From contig NZ_JAOQJW010000003.1 in the NCBI RefSeq assembly GCF_025567265.1, forward strand, positions 123,045 through 187,044: a DNA stretch of 64,000 bases, in the 5' to 3' direction. This DNA is from Dorea_A amylophila. GTDB taxonomy: Bacteria; Bacillota; Clostridia; Lachnospirales; Lachnospiraceae. Below are positions 9,044-18,178 of the stretch, piece by piece; positions within the stretch are counted from its first letter, which is position 1; each line of letters starts with the position of its first letter. A model generated the notes under the pieces. It was not told where the DNA came from, made no database searches, and saw nothing but the letters and a program-made list of their open reading frames with translations. Position numbers and translations under genes: made by a program.

Positions 9044-9072
9044 CCGGTCACCCTCTTTCCGTATCTCTTATC

Positions 9073-9423
9073 TCATCGGGCAACATCCCGATGTTTCTTT
9101 TTTTCCTGCTGTTTCTGCAACTGCTCCACCTGTCTGATTGCCTCATTTACCAGTGGATGTTCGTTGTAATATGGCACAAGTTCCAAGTCTCCCCTGTCTT
9201 TTGATGACAACGGTAATGGATATTCCATGTCTGAATAAATTGATTCTGGATCATGAATAGAAAACTCAATAGCCGGACACATATTGGCAGATGTTCTACA
9301 ATATTTCTGGTACTTTTTATATGCCTCTTCCAGCGTTCTGCATTTTGTATATTCTCCTAAATCATGGAACTCACCGCACTCTGCAGCATAAAAAGTTATC
9401 GTTACTTCTTCTTTTTTCTTCAT
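9073..9423 (-). CDS. small ICE protein resembling YodL-type domains
   Basis: 116 residues, acidic core with a highly charged tail of Gln and Lys. The opening (FYAAECGEFHDLGEY, then LEEAYKKYQKY) resembles the YodL/LPD-type domains seen on mobile elements, where the phrase 'AECxEFxxLGEY' recurs. Its start overlaps the VirB4 stop codon as TAATG, so it is coupled to the transfer operon. Function unknown; a regulatory or antirestriction accessory role is possible. Confidence 0.6.
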   Translation of the reverse strand: MKKKEEVTITFYAAECGEFHDLGEYTKCRTLEEAYKKYQKYCRTSANMCPAIEFSIHDPESIYSDMEYPLPLSSKDRGDLELVPYYNEHPLVNEAIRQVEQLQKQQEKKKHRDVAR

Positions 9424-11759
9424 TATGATTCTCCCGGTTTTGTTGTCATTAGTTTATAAAGGTCTGTATTCTTTGGGAACGTATTCTCAAATGGTACGAT
9501 ATTCCCAGAGCAACGGATTAGGCCACTGCCAACCGATACATTTGTAATATAGGACAGTTGGTTTTCGGAAATATTCAAAAGAGCTGCCAATTCTTCCCTG
9601 TCTGTACTTGCCTGATTCAAAAGAATCAAAAACTCACTGTTTGCCAACATCAGTCTTGCAGTGTCCGATTTCAGAAGTTCCTCAACATTTTGGGTTAAAC
9701 CTGTCACGAATCCATTGTATTTTCTGATTCTCTTGTACAGTCGGTAGAAGAAATTTGCACTGTATTCATAGCGGAATAACAGATAGAACTCATCGGCAAA
9801 TATCCATGTCGTTTTTCCTTCTTTCCAGTTCTGAATTACCCTGTTGAAAATACTGTCTAAGGTAACCAGCATTCCCAGTGGCATAAGCTGTTCCCCCAGT
9901 TCCCGGATATCATAATCCATGATCCTGTTCTTCTTATTCACATTGGTCGGCTGTGCAAAGGTGTTCAGGCTTCCATTGATAAAAAGTTCGGATGACAGTG
10001 CAAGTCCCCTTGCCTCTTCTTCCGGCTGTAACATCAACTGTCGGTACATATCTTTCAATGTCGGAACTTCTCCGGTATAACCACTTCGGATATAATCCCG
10101 GTACACATCTGCAGCACAGCGGTCCAGGATTGACTTTTCTTTTGCTGACAGGTTTCCTGCTCCAACCAACTGTTCAAATACAGACAGAATAAACTCCGAT
10201 TTTTCAATCAGTGGATTCTTTTCATTGCCGTAGGCTGCGTCCATATCCATTGCATTCAGGTGATTGTCTGATGTCGCAGATACTTTTACAACCTGTCCAC
10301 CCAGAGCCTCTACTAATTTTGTGAATTCGGACTCCGGATCAAGAATCAGGATATCGTCATCGGTACTCAATGCCAGATGCACAATCTCTTCTTTTGCCGA
10401 AAAGCTCTTTCCTGATCCACTGACGCCCAACCGGAAACTGTTTCCATTCATCAGTTTCTTCCGGTCGGCTACCAGAAGGTTCTTGCTGACTGCATTCTGC
10501 CCATAATAGATACCGCCCGGCTGCAGGATTTCCTGTGTATGGAACGGGATTAAAACAGCCGTTGATTCCGTTGTCAATGTACGCAGGGCATTGATCTTTC
10601 GCAGTCCGTAAGGAAGCACTGTATTGAGTCCGTCCACTTGCTGCCACTTTAATGTTGCCATCTGGCACAGATGCTTTCTTGCTATCGACAATAATAATTC
10701 CGTATCGGAATCCAACTGTTTTTTACTGTCTGCCAGATGTACCATTGTCAAAATTCCGAACATCATACGCTGGTCTCTGGTTGTCAGATCATCGAGCATT
10801 TCCTTGGTTTCTTTTCTCTGAAGTTCCATATCGTATGGTACGATTGCCGAGAAGTTATTATTAGCGTTCTGCCTTCTCTGCCAGTTGGTCACGTTGGTTT
10901 CCACACCAAGCAGTCGGTTCTGGATTTCCCTTACCGCTTCATCCGTAGGGACTGGCAGGATATCAATCGACAATATCAGATTCCGGCTGAAGTCACACAG
11001 TTCTGAAATCATGTCATCTTTAACATAACTTGCATAATCCTGCATATACAGGACTCTTCCGTACCTGTCACCGATTTTAAAATGGTCACGTTCAAATTCC
11101 ATAGAATCCGGACACATCCAGTCCTTGAAACTTGTTCCCTTCTTGGCAAATTGTTTCAGATCAAACGGAAATGCCTGTGGGACATCTCCCTTGAAGAAGT
11201 CCCTGAAAATCTGGAGCCGGCTCTCTGCGTCCAGTCCTTCTGCTGTGGACGATAACTTTGCCAGATGTGTTACGATGTCTGTTCCGATACGTGCAAAATA
11301 GGTTCTTGCATCGTCAATCGATCTTTTATGTACACTGACAGTCAGATACCGTTCCTGATAGATGCTGTTGTTTGTTCCTGTAATCTTAGACAGGAGCATT
11401 TCGTTGTATTCTTCCCGATAGTGGTCCAGTCCATCTTCCTTCATTGGAAGCAGGATTGATTTTTCAAATTCTTCTTTATTGATTCTCCGGTTATTGATGG
11501 TAATTTTGGCAGAAATGCCGGAATCCAGTGAATTTAAGAGTTCGGAATAATCCAGAAACATTTCTGTCTTATTGTCCTTACTCGCAATATAATAGTTGAT
11601 ATCTGTAAAACGATATGTTTTTGAGAATTTCGTTCCCTGTTGAAAAATTCCATCCGGCCAGATTCGCTGGATGGGAATTGCCTGTTGGACTGATTTCGGA
11701 ACTTTGAAGCGTTCCTTATCCATCCGAAGTGCCTGACTTAAGGTTTTAATCAAAGGCAT
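9423..11759 (-). CDS. virB4: VirB4/TraE-family conjugation ATPase
   Basis: About 778 residues. Walker A is GVSGSGKS near residue 445 and Walker B lies in TWIFADEFY near 660. The N-terminal 400 residues are the membrane-associating part of VirB4, the C-terminal 350 the motor. It powers pilus-subunit extraction and substrate passage in the type IV secretion channel. It overlaps PrgI by about 14 bp upstream and the next gene by TAATG downstream. A GTG immediately precedes the ATG; I take the ATG after GGAAGGAG although spacing is short. Confidence 0.96.
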   Translation of the reverse strand: MPLIKTLSQALRMDKERFKVPKSVQQAIPIQRIWPDGIFQQGTKFSKTYRFTDINYYIASKDNKTEMFLDYSELLNSLDSGISAKITINNRRINKEEFEKSILLPMKEDGLDHYREEYNEMLLSKITGTNNSIYQERYLTVSVHKRSIDDARTYFARIGTDIVTHLAKLSSTAEGLDAESRLQIFRDFFKGDVPQAFPFDLKQFAKKGTSFKDWMCPDSMEFERDHFKIGDRYGRVLYMQDYASYVKDDMISELCDFSRNLILSIDILPVPTDEAVREIQNRLLGVETNVTNWQRRQNANNNFSAIVPYDMELQRKETKEMLDDLTTRDQRMMFGILTMVHLADSKKQLDSDTELLLSIARKHLCQMATLKWQQVDGLNTVLPYGLRKINALRTLTTESTAVLIPFHTQEILQPGGIYYGQNAVSKNLLVADRKKLMNGNSFRLGVSGSGKSFSAKEEIVHLALSTDDDILILDPESEFTKLVEALGGQVVKVSATSDNHLNAMDMDAAYGNEKNPLIEKSEFILSVFEQLVGAGNLSAKEKSILDRCAADVYRDYIRSGYTGEVPTLKDMYRQLMLQPEEEARGLALSSELFINGSLNTFAQPTNVNKKNRIMDYDIRELGEQLMPLGMLVTLDSIFNRVIQNWKEGKTTWIFADEFYLLFRYEYSANFFYRLYKRIRKYNGFVTGLTQNVEELLKSDTARLMLANSEFLILLNQASTDREELAALLNISENQLSYITNVSVGSGLIRCSGNIVPFENTFPKNTDLYKLMTTKPGES

Positions 11760-12186
11760 CACTCCTTCCCTTGCGTTTCTTTCTCTGTTTTGCTTCTGCT
11801 CTTTGCTCCCGCTCTTTTATGATTTCCGCTCCATCCTTTTGATTCTTTTCTCCCAGCGAGATGGTCTCCTGCATGCAGGAGTAGTGGATATCTTCCGACT
11901 GAAACACCAGTTTCTTCGGATACAGCAATTCGGATTTGATCACTGCCCATAAAAACTGTTCGGCTGTCATACCATGATATTTGAAAAAGCCACAGGCAGC
12001 AAATGGAGTAGCACCAAGCACACACAGCCATCCGGTTATTTCCTGTCCGGTAATTTCACGCATTCCAAAGTAAATTCCGATTGCTGTAAGAATCGCAAGA
12101 ACAGAACACACACATTGTCTCAGGTCCAGTCCCATAAACATGGATTCCTGATAGTCCCGGATTTCTTTATTCATCTTGACTTCCAT
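11746..12186 (-). CDS. prgI: PrgI-family (VirB3-like) membrane protein
   Basis: 146 residues with two adjacent membrane helices (about 28-45 and 52-70) after a short N-terminus containing the family phrase EIRDYQESMFMGLDLRQ. The C-terminal half is charged and cytosolic, unusually rich in Lys/Arg/Glu at the end. PrgI proteins are the VirB3 equivalents of Gram-positive type IV secretion and always precede VirB4, as here, with overlapping genes. AGGAGCGATAAG precedes the ATG. Confidence 0.92.
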   Translation of the reverse strand: MEVKMNKEIRDYQESMFMGLDLRQCVCSVLAILTAIGIYFGMREITGQEITGWLCVLGATPFAACGFFKYHGMTAEQFLWAVIKSELLYPKKLVFQSEDIHYSCMQETISLGEKNQKDGAEIIKEREQRAEAKQRKKRKGRSDAFD

Positions 12187-12189
12187 AAC

Positions 12190-12621
12190 TTATCGCTCCT
12201 TTCCTCTGCTTTGTTTCTTCGTTTTCTGTGGTTTTTCTTTCGGTACTTCTATCCCGGCAAATCTACAGTGTTCTGCAACGCCTTCCGGATCAAATTCCGC
12301 AAGTCTTGCTAGATCAAACGCTACCTTCTGATAGGTTGCATATCCTGATCTTCCTGTTTCATTCAACACTTTTCCTAGTTTATGTTCCTTGATAAAATGA
12401 AGCATATCCTTGGTAAAATCTCCTGTTATAAAAGCCTCATTTGGCTCTAAGAACTGATAGGGCAGATTAATGGTTACATCTCCAAAATCTTCCCATTCTC
12501 TCCCTTCCTTATGGCAGAGTCCTACATATAAATTTCCATTGTTCCGATAAGAGCTCACTCGTATTGCTACTGTCTCACGTCCAAATTCCCAGTTATATCT
12601 TAATGTTTTCTTTATATCCAT
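12190..12621 (-). CDS. DUF4313 protein
   Basis: 143 residues from the ATG at 12619-12621, which has GGAGG seven bases upstream; a TTG five codons earlier would overlap VirB6 but lacks a site. The fold looks alpha/beta (LRYNWEFGRETVAIRV, NGNLYVGLC, then helices), matching DUF4313 proteins that sit between VirB6 and PrgI in many Lachnospiraceae and Ruminococcaceae ICEs. A basic tail (KPQKTKKQSRGKER) ends it. Biochemical role unknown. Confidence 0.75.
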   Translation of the reverse strand: MDIKKTLRYNWEFGRETVAIRVSSYRNNGNLYVGLCHKEGREWEDFGDVTINLPYQFLEPNEAFITGDFTKDMLHFIKEHKLGKVLNETGRSGYATYQKVAFDLARLAEFDPEGVAEHCRFAGIEVPKEKPQKTKKQSRGKER

Positions 12622-12625
12622 ATTT

Positions 12626-13468
12626 TTAACCTCCAAGTCCCATCATTTCTCTGACAATACGGTCAGATGCCTTAATTGCTCCAACCAGCACCAGTAAATT
12701 AAATACCAGTTCTCCGACATAGTTCCACACGATTGTAACTGCACTCAACTCCGTATCTCCGACAGCCGGAGGGCTTGCTGCATAAGCAGAAAAGATAATA
12801 CATGCCAGTGCAATAATTGCCCCTTCCAGACATACGCCTACATAAGAACGGATAAAGTTCTTTCCAATGGACTGCGTGGGTTCTCCTGCAAATGAGGAAA
12901 TCGGAATCGGGGCGATTGCCGTATACATATAGATTTTGAACATTCTGCCATACACTGTCAGGATCATTACAAATGACAATACAGTGATCAGCAGACTGCC
13001 AAGCAGTGTAACAATCCACAACGGAATGGATTCCAGCATTCCCACGCTCTCAATCTTATCTACAATCTCCGTTGGCAGTTCTGTCACGCTTCCTGCCATA
13101 CTGGAGCCGCTCATTACGGTTGTCACGATTCCCTGCACAATGGAAAACAATGCCTGCATAAGTTCCATTCCATACGTGATTGCTCCCTGAGCAAGTGCAA
13201 ACCGGATAAATGCTTTCAATACATGTTCCGGCTTTTTCAGATCTGTAAAACTGCCACACGTTTTAATGATTCCGGCTGCAAAAAACAACACCAGTAATCC
13301 ATAGGCAATGGCTGTCAGTGCATCATTGATATTGGTCATAATCCGCCAGATGCCGCCGCCTTTAAAAGTTGCCGGATTTTCAGTAAGCAGAGTCCACAGT
13401 TCTGCCATCTTTTCACTCCATGTAGACAACGCAGAGTTTAGATTCTGTACAATCCAGTTATCGCTCAA
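12626..13468 (-). CDS. VirB6/TrbL-like polytopic conjugation protein
   Basis: 280 residues with about six membrane helices and a short periplasm-facing N-terminus (starts SDNWIVQNLNSALSTW), typical of the VirB6-like scaffold of Gram-positive ICEs. It begins at a TTG (13466-13468) with GGGAGG ten bases upstream; no ATG serves the frame. It follows Maff2 and precedes DUF4313, PrgI and VirB4 in the standard order. The protein would line the inner-membrane part of the transfer channel. Confidence 0.88.
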   Translation of the reverse strand: MSDNWIVQNLNSALSTWSEKMAELWTLLTENPATFKGGGIWRIMTNINDALTAIAYGLLVLFFAAGIIKTCGSFTDLKKPEHVLKAFIRFALAQGAITYGMELMQALFSIVQGIVTTVMSGSSMAGSVTELPTEIVDKIESVGMLESIPLWIVTLLGSLLITVLSFVMILTVYGRMFKIYMYTAIAPIPISSFAGEPTQSIGKNFIRSYVGVCLEGAIIALACIIFSAYAASPPAVGDTELSAVTIVWNYVGELVFNLLVLVGAIKASDRIVREMMGLGG

Positions 13469-13500
13469 AAACTTTCACCTCCCTGAACATACTTTTGAAT

Positions 13501-13526
13501 GCAGGAGTACCTTCCGGCACTCCTGC
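13501..13526 (-). terminator. hairpin between Maff2 and the VirB6-like gene
   Basis: GCAGGAGT and ACTCCTGC form an 8-bp stem 30 bp behind the Maff2 stop codon. The following bases (ATTCAAAAG) are a poor U-run, so partial termination or mRNA protection is likely. This would give more of the pilin-like Maff2 than of the channel proteins behind it. Confidence 0.5.
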
Positions 13527-13555
13527 TGTTTCCTGATATACTTTTCCAAAGAGGC

Positions 13556-13930
13556 TTACGCCATAATCAGATCCAGGATTTCTTTAGCAAACGTAATGAT
13601 GACCCCTCCGGCCAGTGTCAGGAATCCATTGGCTCTCTGGCTTGGATCATGGCTTTTTAAAGACAGGCCAACCTGTACAACACCAAATCCAAGCAAAATC
13701 AAACCGATTGCACGAATCAGGGAAAAAATAAAAGTAGACAGGTTATTGATAACGGACAACGGATCACCGGCTGCGAATGCGGTCGTTGCTCCAACCGTTA
13801 CGGTCAGTACCAGCGCCATATAAAGGCTCATCCACTTTTTCTGTTTTCTCTCCATCGGCATCGGGGTTGTCATTTTTTCAGTTGTATTCTTTTTTGTTCT
13901 ATTCTTTTCTCCTGTGAGAAATTTCTTCAA
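13556..13930 (-). CDS. Maff2-family (VirB2/TrbC-like) membrane protein
   Basis: 124 residues. After a basic N-terminal 35 residues come a signal-like hydrophobic segment (about 36-54, ending ATTAFAAGD) and two further membrane helices (about 60-82 and 100-118), the plan of VirB2/TrbC pilins. Maff2 proteins sit between VirD4 and VirB6 in Clostridia ICEs. Many annotated Maff2 proteins are only about 60-70 residues; the extra leader here may be a true signal peptide. A hairpin follows the gene. Confidence 0.85.
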   Translation of the reverse strand: MKKFLTGEKNRTKKNTTEKMTTPMPMERKQKKWMSLYMALVLTVTVGATTAFAAGDPLSVINNLSTFIFSLIRAIGLILLGFGVVQVGLSLKSHDPSQRANGFLTLAGGVIITFAKEILDLIMA

Positions 13931-13960
13931 TACACATCACTCCAATCCATCAAAAAACTG

Positions 13961-15691
13961 CTATTCACCAAGGATGTCCTCGGTAGACAGCAGTTCGTAG
14001 TCGTCTAATCTGTTAATGTCAATCTTTAGGTCGTCGTGAGCCAGTGGTGTTTTCGCATAATCATAAGGCGATGCACCACCGTCCTCTGTGTATCTGAAAT
14101 TCACATGCTTTTTTAAATCATATTTATCGTCCATAATCGGACGCTCCCCACGAATAAACAAAATCGCTTTGCGGTTATCTAAAAGCCGTATTTCATCCGG
14201 TGTTAAAAGTTCCCTTCCAGTCTGCTGATAATTCACCGAATAGCTGCCGCTACGCCCTTTTGTCTGTCCGTAGGTATTGGTATCCAATGTCTCTTTTCCC
14301 AATAATTCCGAGACATACTTATGTCCTTCTTTTTCATTTCCACCCAGATATAAAAATTCATCGCAGTTGCCGATCAGACTCTCATACGAGTCTTTAAATA
14401 AGGCTTTCATCTGTGCGATGTTCTGGATGATGATACTGCAGGAAATCCCTCTGGAACGCATGGTTGCCAGAATCTTGTCAAAATCATCCGGCAAGGCTAC
14501 GTTTGGCCATTCATCCATAATGCAGTGTACCGGAATCGGAAGCCTTCCTCCGTACTTTCGGTCTGCCACATAATACAGTGTCTGAAACAGATTACTGTAA
14601 ATCATGCCGACCAGATAATTCATGCTGGTGTCGGCATCCGGAATACAGCAAAACAGTGCTACTTTTTTCTCCCCGATACTGTATAAGTCCAGTTCGTCTG
14701 TACAGGTCAGATTGGCGATCTGTTTCAGGTTAAAAGCTGCCAGACGGACACCAACCGAGATCAAAATAGACTTTGCAGTCTTTCCGGCTGCCTGCTTATA
14801 AATGGCATACTGCTTGACCGCAATACTCTCCGGGTCCCGCATTTCCAGTCTTTCAAACAAAATGTCCAATGGGGACTGGTAATCCTCATCATCTTCTTTG
14901 ACCTGTGCGCTTCCAAGCATTTCCATGATCATCGGGAAGTTCTGTTCTTCCGGTGGAGCTTCATGCAATAAATACAGCATAAGTGCCTGTAAAAGTGCAG
15001 TCTCAGACTTCTCCCAAAACGGGTCTGAGCTCTGCGCTCCTTTCGGTGTTGTGTTGCGGATCAGGTTATTGATCAGCTTCAGTACATCCTTATCATCCCG
15101 GACATACGCAAACGGATTATAACACCAGGAAGTCTCCGGATTGATCAAATCAAAAACCCGGACTTCATATCCATTCCGTTCCAGAACACCTCCGGTTTTA
15201 CGCAAAAGTTCTGCCTTGGGATCAGTAATTACCATCGAACAGTTGCACTGCATGATGTTTGGGATTGCATACGTCCGGCTCTTTCCTGCTCCTGAACCTC
15301 CGACTACCAGCACATTTAGATTTCGTTTGTGCTTATAACCGTCCAGTCCCATACGAAAATGCTGTGTTAAAAGCAAATTTTGCGTATACTGTTTTTCGCA
15401 GTAATGTCTGCAGATTTCGGACACGTTGCCCCATTTTGCGGAACCATGTTCCACACCTCTTCTATAATTTCTTTTTTGGGATTCATAAATACCAATGCCT
15501 AAGAAATAGGCTGCTGTGAATATCAGAATACATTTGAACGTATACGGTGTATACGTGATAAAAAACGGCTGTTCGAGTTTTTCGCTCAGCGTTTCTAAGA
15601 TTTGAATAAAATTCTTATCCGGTGCAATGGCACAAGCGGTAATCGCTGCCGCCCACCAGACAAATGGCAGAAAGACAAGATACAGAACCAA
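13961..15691 (-). CDS. virD4: VirD4/TraG-type coupling protein (CD1115 family)
   Basis: 576 residues. One or two N-terminal membrane helices (residues 1-18 and about 45-65) precede the motor; Walker A is VVGGSGAGKS near residue 125 and Walker B lies in PVHCIMDEWPNV near 395. It couples the relaxase-bound strand to the secretion channel. No ATG serves the start: the TTG at 15689-15691 is shown, but five codons earlier the frame reads ATA-Lys-Lys-Gln-Asp, placed correctly behind AGAGATAAG, which looks like an original ATG changed to ATA. The frame is closed by TGA just upstream. Confidence 0.94.
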   Translation of the reverse strand: MVLYLVFLPFVWWAAAITACAIAPDKNFIQILETLSEKLEQPFFITYTPYTFKCILIFTAAYFLGIGIYESQKRNYRRGVEHGSAKWGNVSEICRHYCEKQYTQNLLLTQHFRMGLDGYKHKRNLNVLVVGGSGAGKSRTYAIPNIMQCNCSMVITDPKAELLRKTGGVLERNGYEVRVFDLINPETSWCYNPFAYVRDDKDVLKLINNLIRNTTPKGAQSSDPFWEKSETALLQALMLYLLHEAPPEEQNFPMIMEMLGSAQVKEDDEDYQSPLDILFERLEMRDPESIAVKQYAIYKQAAGKTAKSILISVGVRLAAFNLKQIANLTCTDELDLYSIGEKKVALFCCIPDADTSMNYLVGMIYSNLFQTLYYVADRKYGGRLPIPVHCIMDEWPNVALPDDFDKILATMRSRGISCSIIIQNIAQMKALFKDSYESLIGNCDEFLYLGGNEKEGHKYVSELLGKETLDTNTYGQTKGRSGSYSVNYQQTGRELLTPDEIRLLDNRKAILFIRGERPIMDDKYDLKKHVNFRYTEDGGASPYDYAKTPLAHDDLKIDINRLDDYELLSTEDILGE

Positions 15692-15708
15692 GTCCTGCTT
15701 TTTTATAC

Positions 15709-15987
15709 TTATCTCTGCAAGTCAGATTCTCTTTTCTTTCGTGGCTTTTCTTCTGGATGTCCCTGTCCTTCTTTCTTATGAAAGGAATCCACTCCCGGTA
15801 TCAGTGAGAGACTTCTGCCGTTGTCCCAACTGATGCCGAGCTGACCTGCATCATCCACATACTGCACAGTTCCTTCCAGTCCCTGCGGCATACCCGCTTC
15901 TCCGTCCATCGAATCCAGACAGATTCTTGTTCCTGCCGGATACTGTTCTCTAAGTCGTGCCACTTTTTCTCTTGAATAAATGACCAA
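15709..15987 (-). CDS. DUF4314 protein
   Basis: 92 residues: a small SH3-like beta fold (PAGTRICLDSMDGE, LEGTVQYVDDAGQLGISWDNG) followed by a Lys/Glu-rich tail. DUF4314 proteins occur next to VirD4 in Firmicutes ICEs and also inside larger polyvalent proteins. The stop lies just before the VirD4 start region. Role unknown. Confidence 0.78.
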   Translation of the reverse strand: MVIYSREKVARLREQYPAGTRICLDSMDGEAGMPQGLEGTVQYVDDAGQLGISWDNGRSLSLIPGVDSFHKKEGQGHPEEKPRKKRESDLQR

Positions 15988-16003
15988 TCAACCACTCCTT
16001 TCT

Positions 16004-16315
16004 CTACCAGAACATGTGTCTGGTGGTATTCGGTTTTGCAACCTGAAGGATGACTTTATCTATTCCATCACTGTATCTTCCGGCTGCAAGATATTTACTT
16101 CTGAGTCTGTTCAGTGCCTTACGGATCTGCCTTTGCTCCCCGGCTGTAATCTGCAGCCGTTTCTGGGCGAGGTCGTATTCACTTACTTTTTTCAGAAGGG
16201 CTTTCGTTTCTTCCAAACATTCGTCCTGCTCATTCTGTGCCTGCAGCTCATCATTCAGTGCCACCACGAACATATTTTTCATAATATTATCCATCTTCAA
16301 ATAGTATTTTGTCAT
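16004..16315 (-). CDS. small helical ICE protein
   Basis: 103 residues from an ATG preceded by a near-perfect AAGGAGGT; a longer frame starting 33 bp upstream has no site. The product is wholly helical and charged (coiled-coil-like around residues 20-80), ending in a short basic loop (ILQVAKPNTTRHMFW). It lies between the ArdC-like gene and DUF4314. Such small helical proteins are common between relaxase and VirD4 in these elements; no function assigned. Confidence 0.7.
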   Translation of the reverse strand: MTKYYLKMDNIMKNMFVVALNDELQAQNEQDECLEETKALLKKVSEYDLAQKRLQITAGEQRQIRKALNRLRSKYLAAGRYSDGIDKVILQVAKPNTTRHMFW

Positions 16316-16389
16316 CTGGCTGACCTCCTTTTTTGTTACACCAACCATATCACAAGACCTCCGTAATAGCTACTCCAACCGTCCAACTT

Positions 16390-17370
16390 TTATCGTTCCG
16401 GCTGGTTCTTTGCTTTTTTCTCTTTTCCAGATGCTTTTTCATCCTTGGTTTCCGGTGTTTTTACAGGGTCTCCGATTGCGAACTCATCGGTTACATACTC
16501 CTGTTCCTTTGCACCAAAATTGCGTTCGATATGGTTTCGGATACTGTAGGAAGCCTGACGGACATCATTTAAAAAGTCTCTCAGTTCCTGCGGATCTTTC
16601 TTTCCGCATTCATTCCTCTGTGCAATATACTCCAGATTGAATCCGGTGACATCCACACCATAACGTTTTGCAATCACATAGGCAGCACAATAAGCCTGTG
16701 CGCTGACTTTCTGTCGGCTGTAGGTTCCGGTATGCTGATCCATCGCTGCACACGCCAGTTCTCTGTTCAGTGCATGGAATGTCGTTACTTCACTCATTCC
16801 GTTGCGGATATAAATGGTACGGTATCTCGGATTGTACTGAGCCTGCACTTTGTCTGGCAGATCATCCTCAATCTGCACACGTACCGACTGGTCTTTTAAG
16901 ACAGTTCCTATCAGTTCTGTCAGACTTCGCTGAGGGCGTTCTTCCAATGGCTTCCCTGTCATCTGGCTAATGTCAAATCCTTTTCCGATCGTATACCCTC
17001 TCCGCATTTCTCCATCTTTTTCATATTCAGTGGAAATCATATAAGTAATGCCATGCTCCCCTGCTTTTACTGAACGGTGTTCTTCTCTCCATCGTTCATA
17101 AGACCTTACCACCTTAAAATCCGGATGCTGTCCATAGATCAAAAGCAGATTCGGTGTTCTCTGGGTATTACACTCTGCCATAAAATCCAGAAAGCCTTTC
17201 AGTTTTTCTCCATCCTGAAAAACTCCCTGTGCCTGTGAATCTACTTCAGCCCATACCTCTTCTCTTTCCTGTTGTTTCTTGGCTGCATATTCTTCCTTGG
17301 TCAACTTCTGTTCTGGAACCTGCTGTTCTTCCGTTCCACCTGAAATCATATCTGTTAAATCCATATACAT
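16390..17370 (-). CDS. ArdC-like antirestriction/ssDNA-binding protein with degenerate zincin part
   Basis: 326 residues. The segment about 55-115 (LDFMAECNTQRTPNLLLIY ... HGITYMIS) matches the ArdC N-terminal ssDNA-binding domain. The following part keeps the metallopeptidase layout but the expected HExxH helix reads FHALNRELACAA, so the second His and likely metal binding are lost. A charged tail ends in KNQPER. ArdC proteins shield incoming ssDNA from restriction. Its start overlaps the PcfB stop as TAATG. Confidence 0.78.
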   Translation of the reverse strand: MYMDLTDMISGGTEEQQVPEQKLTKEEYAAKKQQEREEVWAEVDSQAQGVFQDGEKLKGFLDFMAECNTQRTPNLLLIYGQHPDFKVVRSYERWREEHRSVKAGEHGITYMISTEYEKDGEMRRGYTIGKGFDISQMTGKPLEERPQRSLTELIGTVLKDQSVRVQIEDDLPDKVQAQYNPRYRTIYIRNGMSEVTTFHALNRELACAAMDQHTGTYSRQKVSAQAYCAAYVIAKRYGVDVTGFNLEYIAQRNECGKKDPQELRDFLNDVRQASYSIRNHIERNFGAKEQEYVTDEFAIGDPVKTPETKDEKASGKEKKAKNQPER

Positions 17371-18176
17371 TACCTGCCTTTCGTTTTCATATTCTTACGT
17401 TTCTTCCGGCTCTCTCTGGCATTTTTCCGTCTGTCCGGACGTTTACGTTTCTCTTCCTGTTCCTTGCGGATATCTCCGAGTTCCTTCCGCACAGATGGTT
17501 TTTCATTCTTTTCTTCCCAGCTAGTTTTCCGACCGGAAGAAGTATTTCTGTTGCGCGAGAAAGGTTCGGATGGATTCTTTTCTTCCCCCTCCTGCGCCTG
17601 TGTAAAATTTCCTTCCGGAAAAGCCTCATCCCCGATCTGGAACATTTCTTCCGCATCGTCCAGTTCAAATTCTATCTTGCCTTCCGGCAGGACAACAGTC
17701 TCTGTCCGTACATTCTCCCCGGTTTCTTTTTCCATCTGGTTTTCTGCCTTTTCCGGTGCATTCTCTTTTTCCACTGCTTCCGTAACCATAGAGCCTGATT
17801 CTGCTTTTACAAAATCCAAATTCATCCGGTCTAATACCCGGTTCATCTTCGCTGCATCATCTGCAAATACCATGACTTCTGTCTGGTCCGGATTCACCTT
17901 ATCTTTGATAACTACATATAAGATACCTCTCGCCTTGGCTTCTTTTGCAAATTCTTTTAAACGGTCACCCGGAACGGTAAAAAATTTCATCGGGCGCTGT
18001 TCCTTTAACATTCTGGTAAGCCTTGTTTTCCCTCTTGTCTTTTTCTGATCCTTTAATGCGGCCGCAATAAAGATTGCCACGTGCTTTGCCACATTTCCGG
18101 TAATCTTCAAAGAGTATTCCATTCCTTCCAGACTGTACCGCACCACCTGATCAGCCGGTTCTGCTCCATAATTCAT
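17370..18176 (-). CDS. pcfB: PcfB-family (DUF3801) conjugation protein
   Basis: 268 residues. The first 125 residues are the PcfB/DUF3801 domain (phrases VAKHVAIFIAAALKDQ, MKFFTVPGDRLKEFAKEA, DKVNPDQTEVMVFADDAAK); the remainder is long, charged and disordered, ending with a run of Arg/Lys. PcfB of pCF10 is a relaxosome/coupling accessory factor. The gene lies directly behind the relaxase (2-bp gap) and overlaps ArdC, fixing it in the DNA-processing block. Confidence 0.88.
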   Translation of the reverse strand: MNYGAEPADQVVRYSLEGMEYSLKITGNVAKHVAIFIAAALKDQKKTRGKTRLTRMLKEQRPMKFFTVPGDRLKEFAKEAKARGILYVVIKDKVNPDQTEVMVFADDAAKMNRVLDRMNLDFVKAESGSMVTEAVEKENAPEKAENQMEKETGENVRTETVVLPEGKIEFELDDAEEMFQIGDEAFPEGNFTQAQEGEEKNPSEPFSRNRNTSSGRKTSWEEKNEKPSVRKELGDIRKEQEEKRKRPDRRKNARESRKKRKNMKTKGR

Positions 18177-18178
18177 AC

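Noticed and set aside
10357..10668. 103-residue frame inside virB4
   Set aside because: Alternative-frame shadow over the Walker A region without its own ribosome site.
17464..18048. 194-residue plus-strand frame opposite pcfB
   Set aside because: Ser/Phe-rich mirror of the charged PcfB tail with no start signals.
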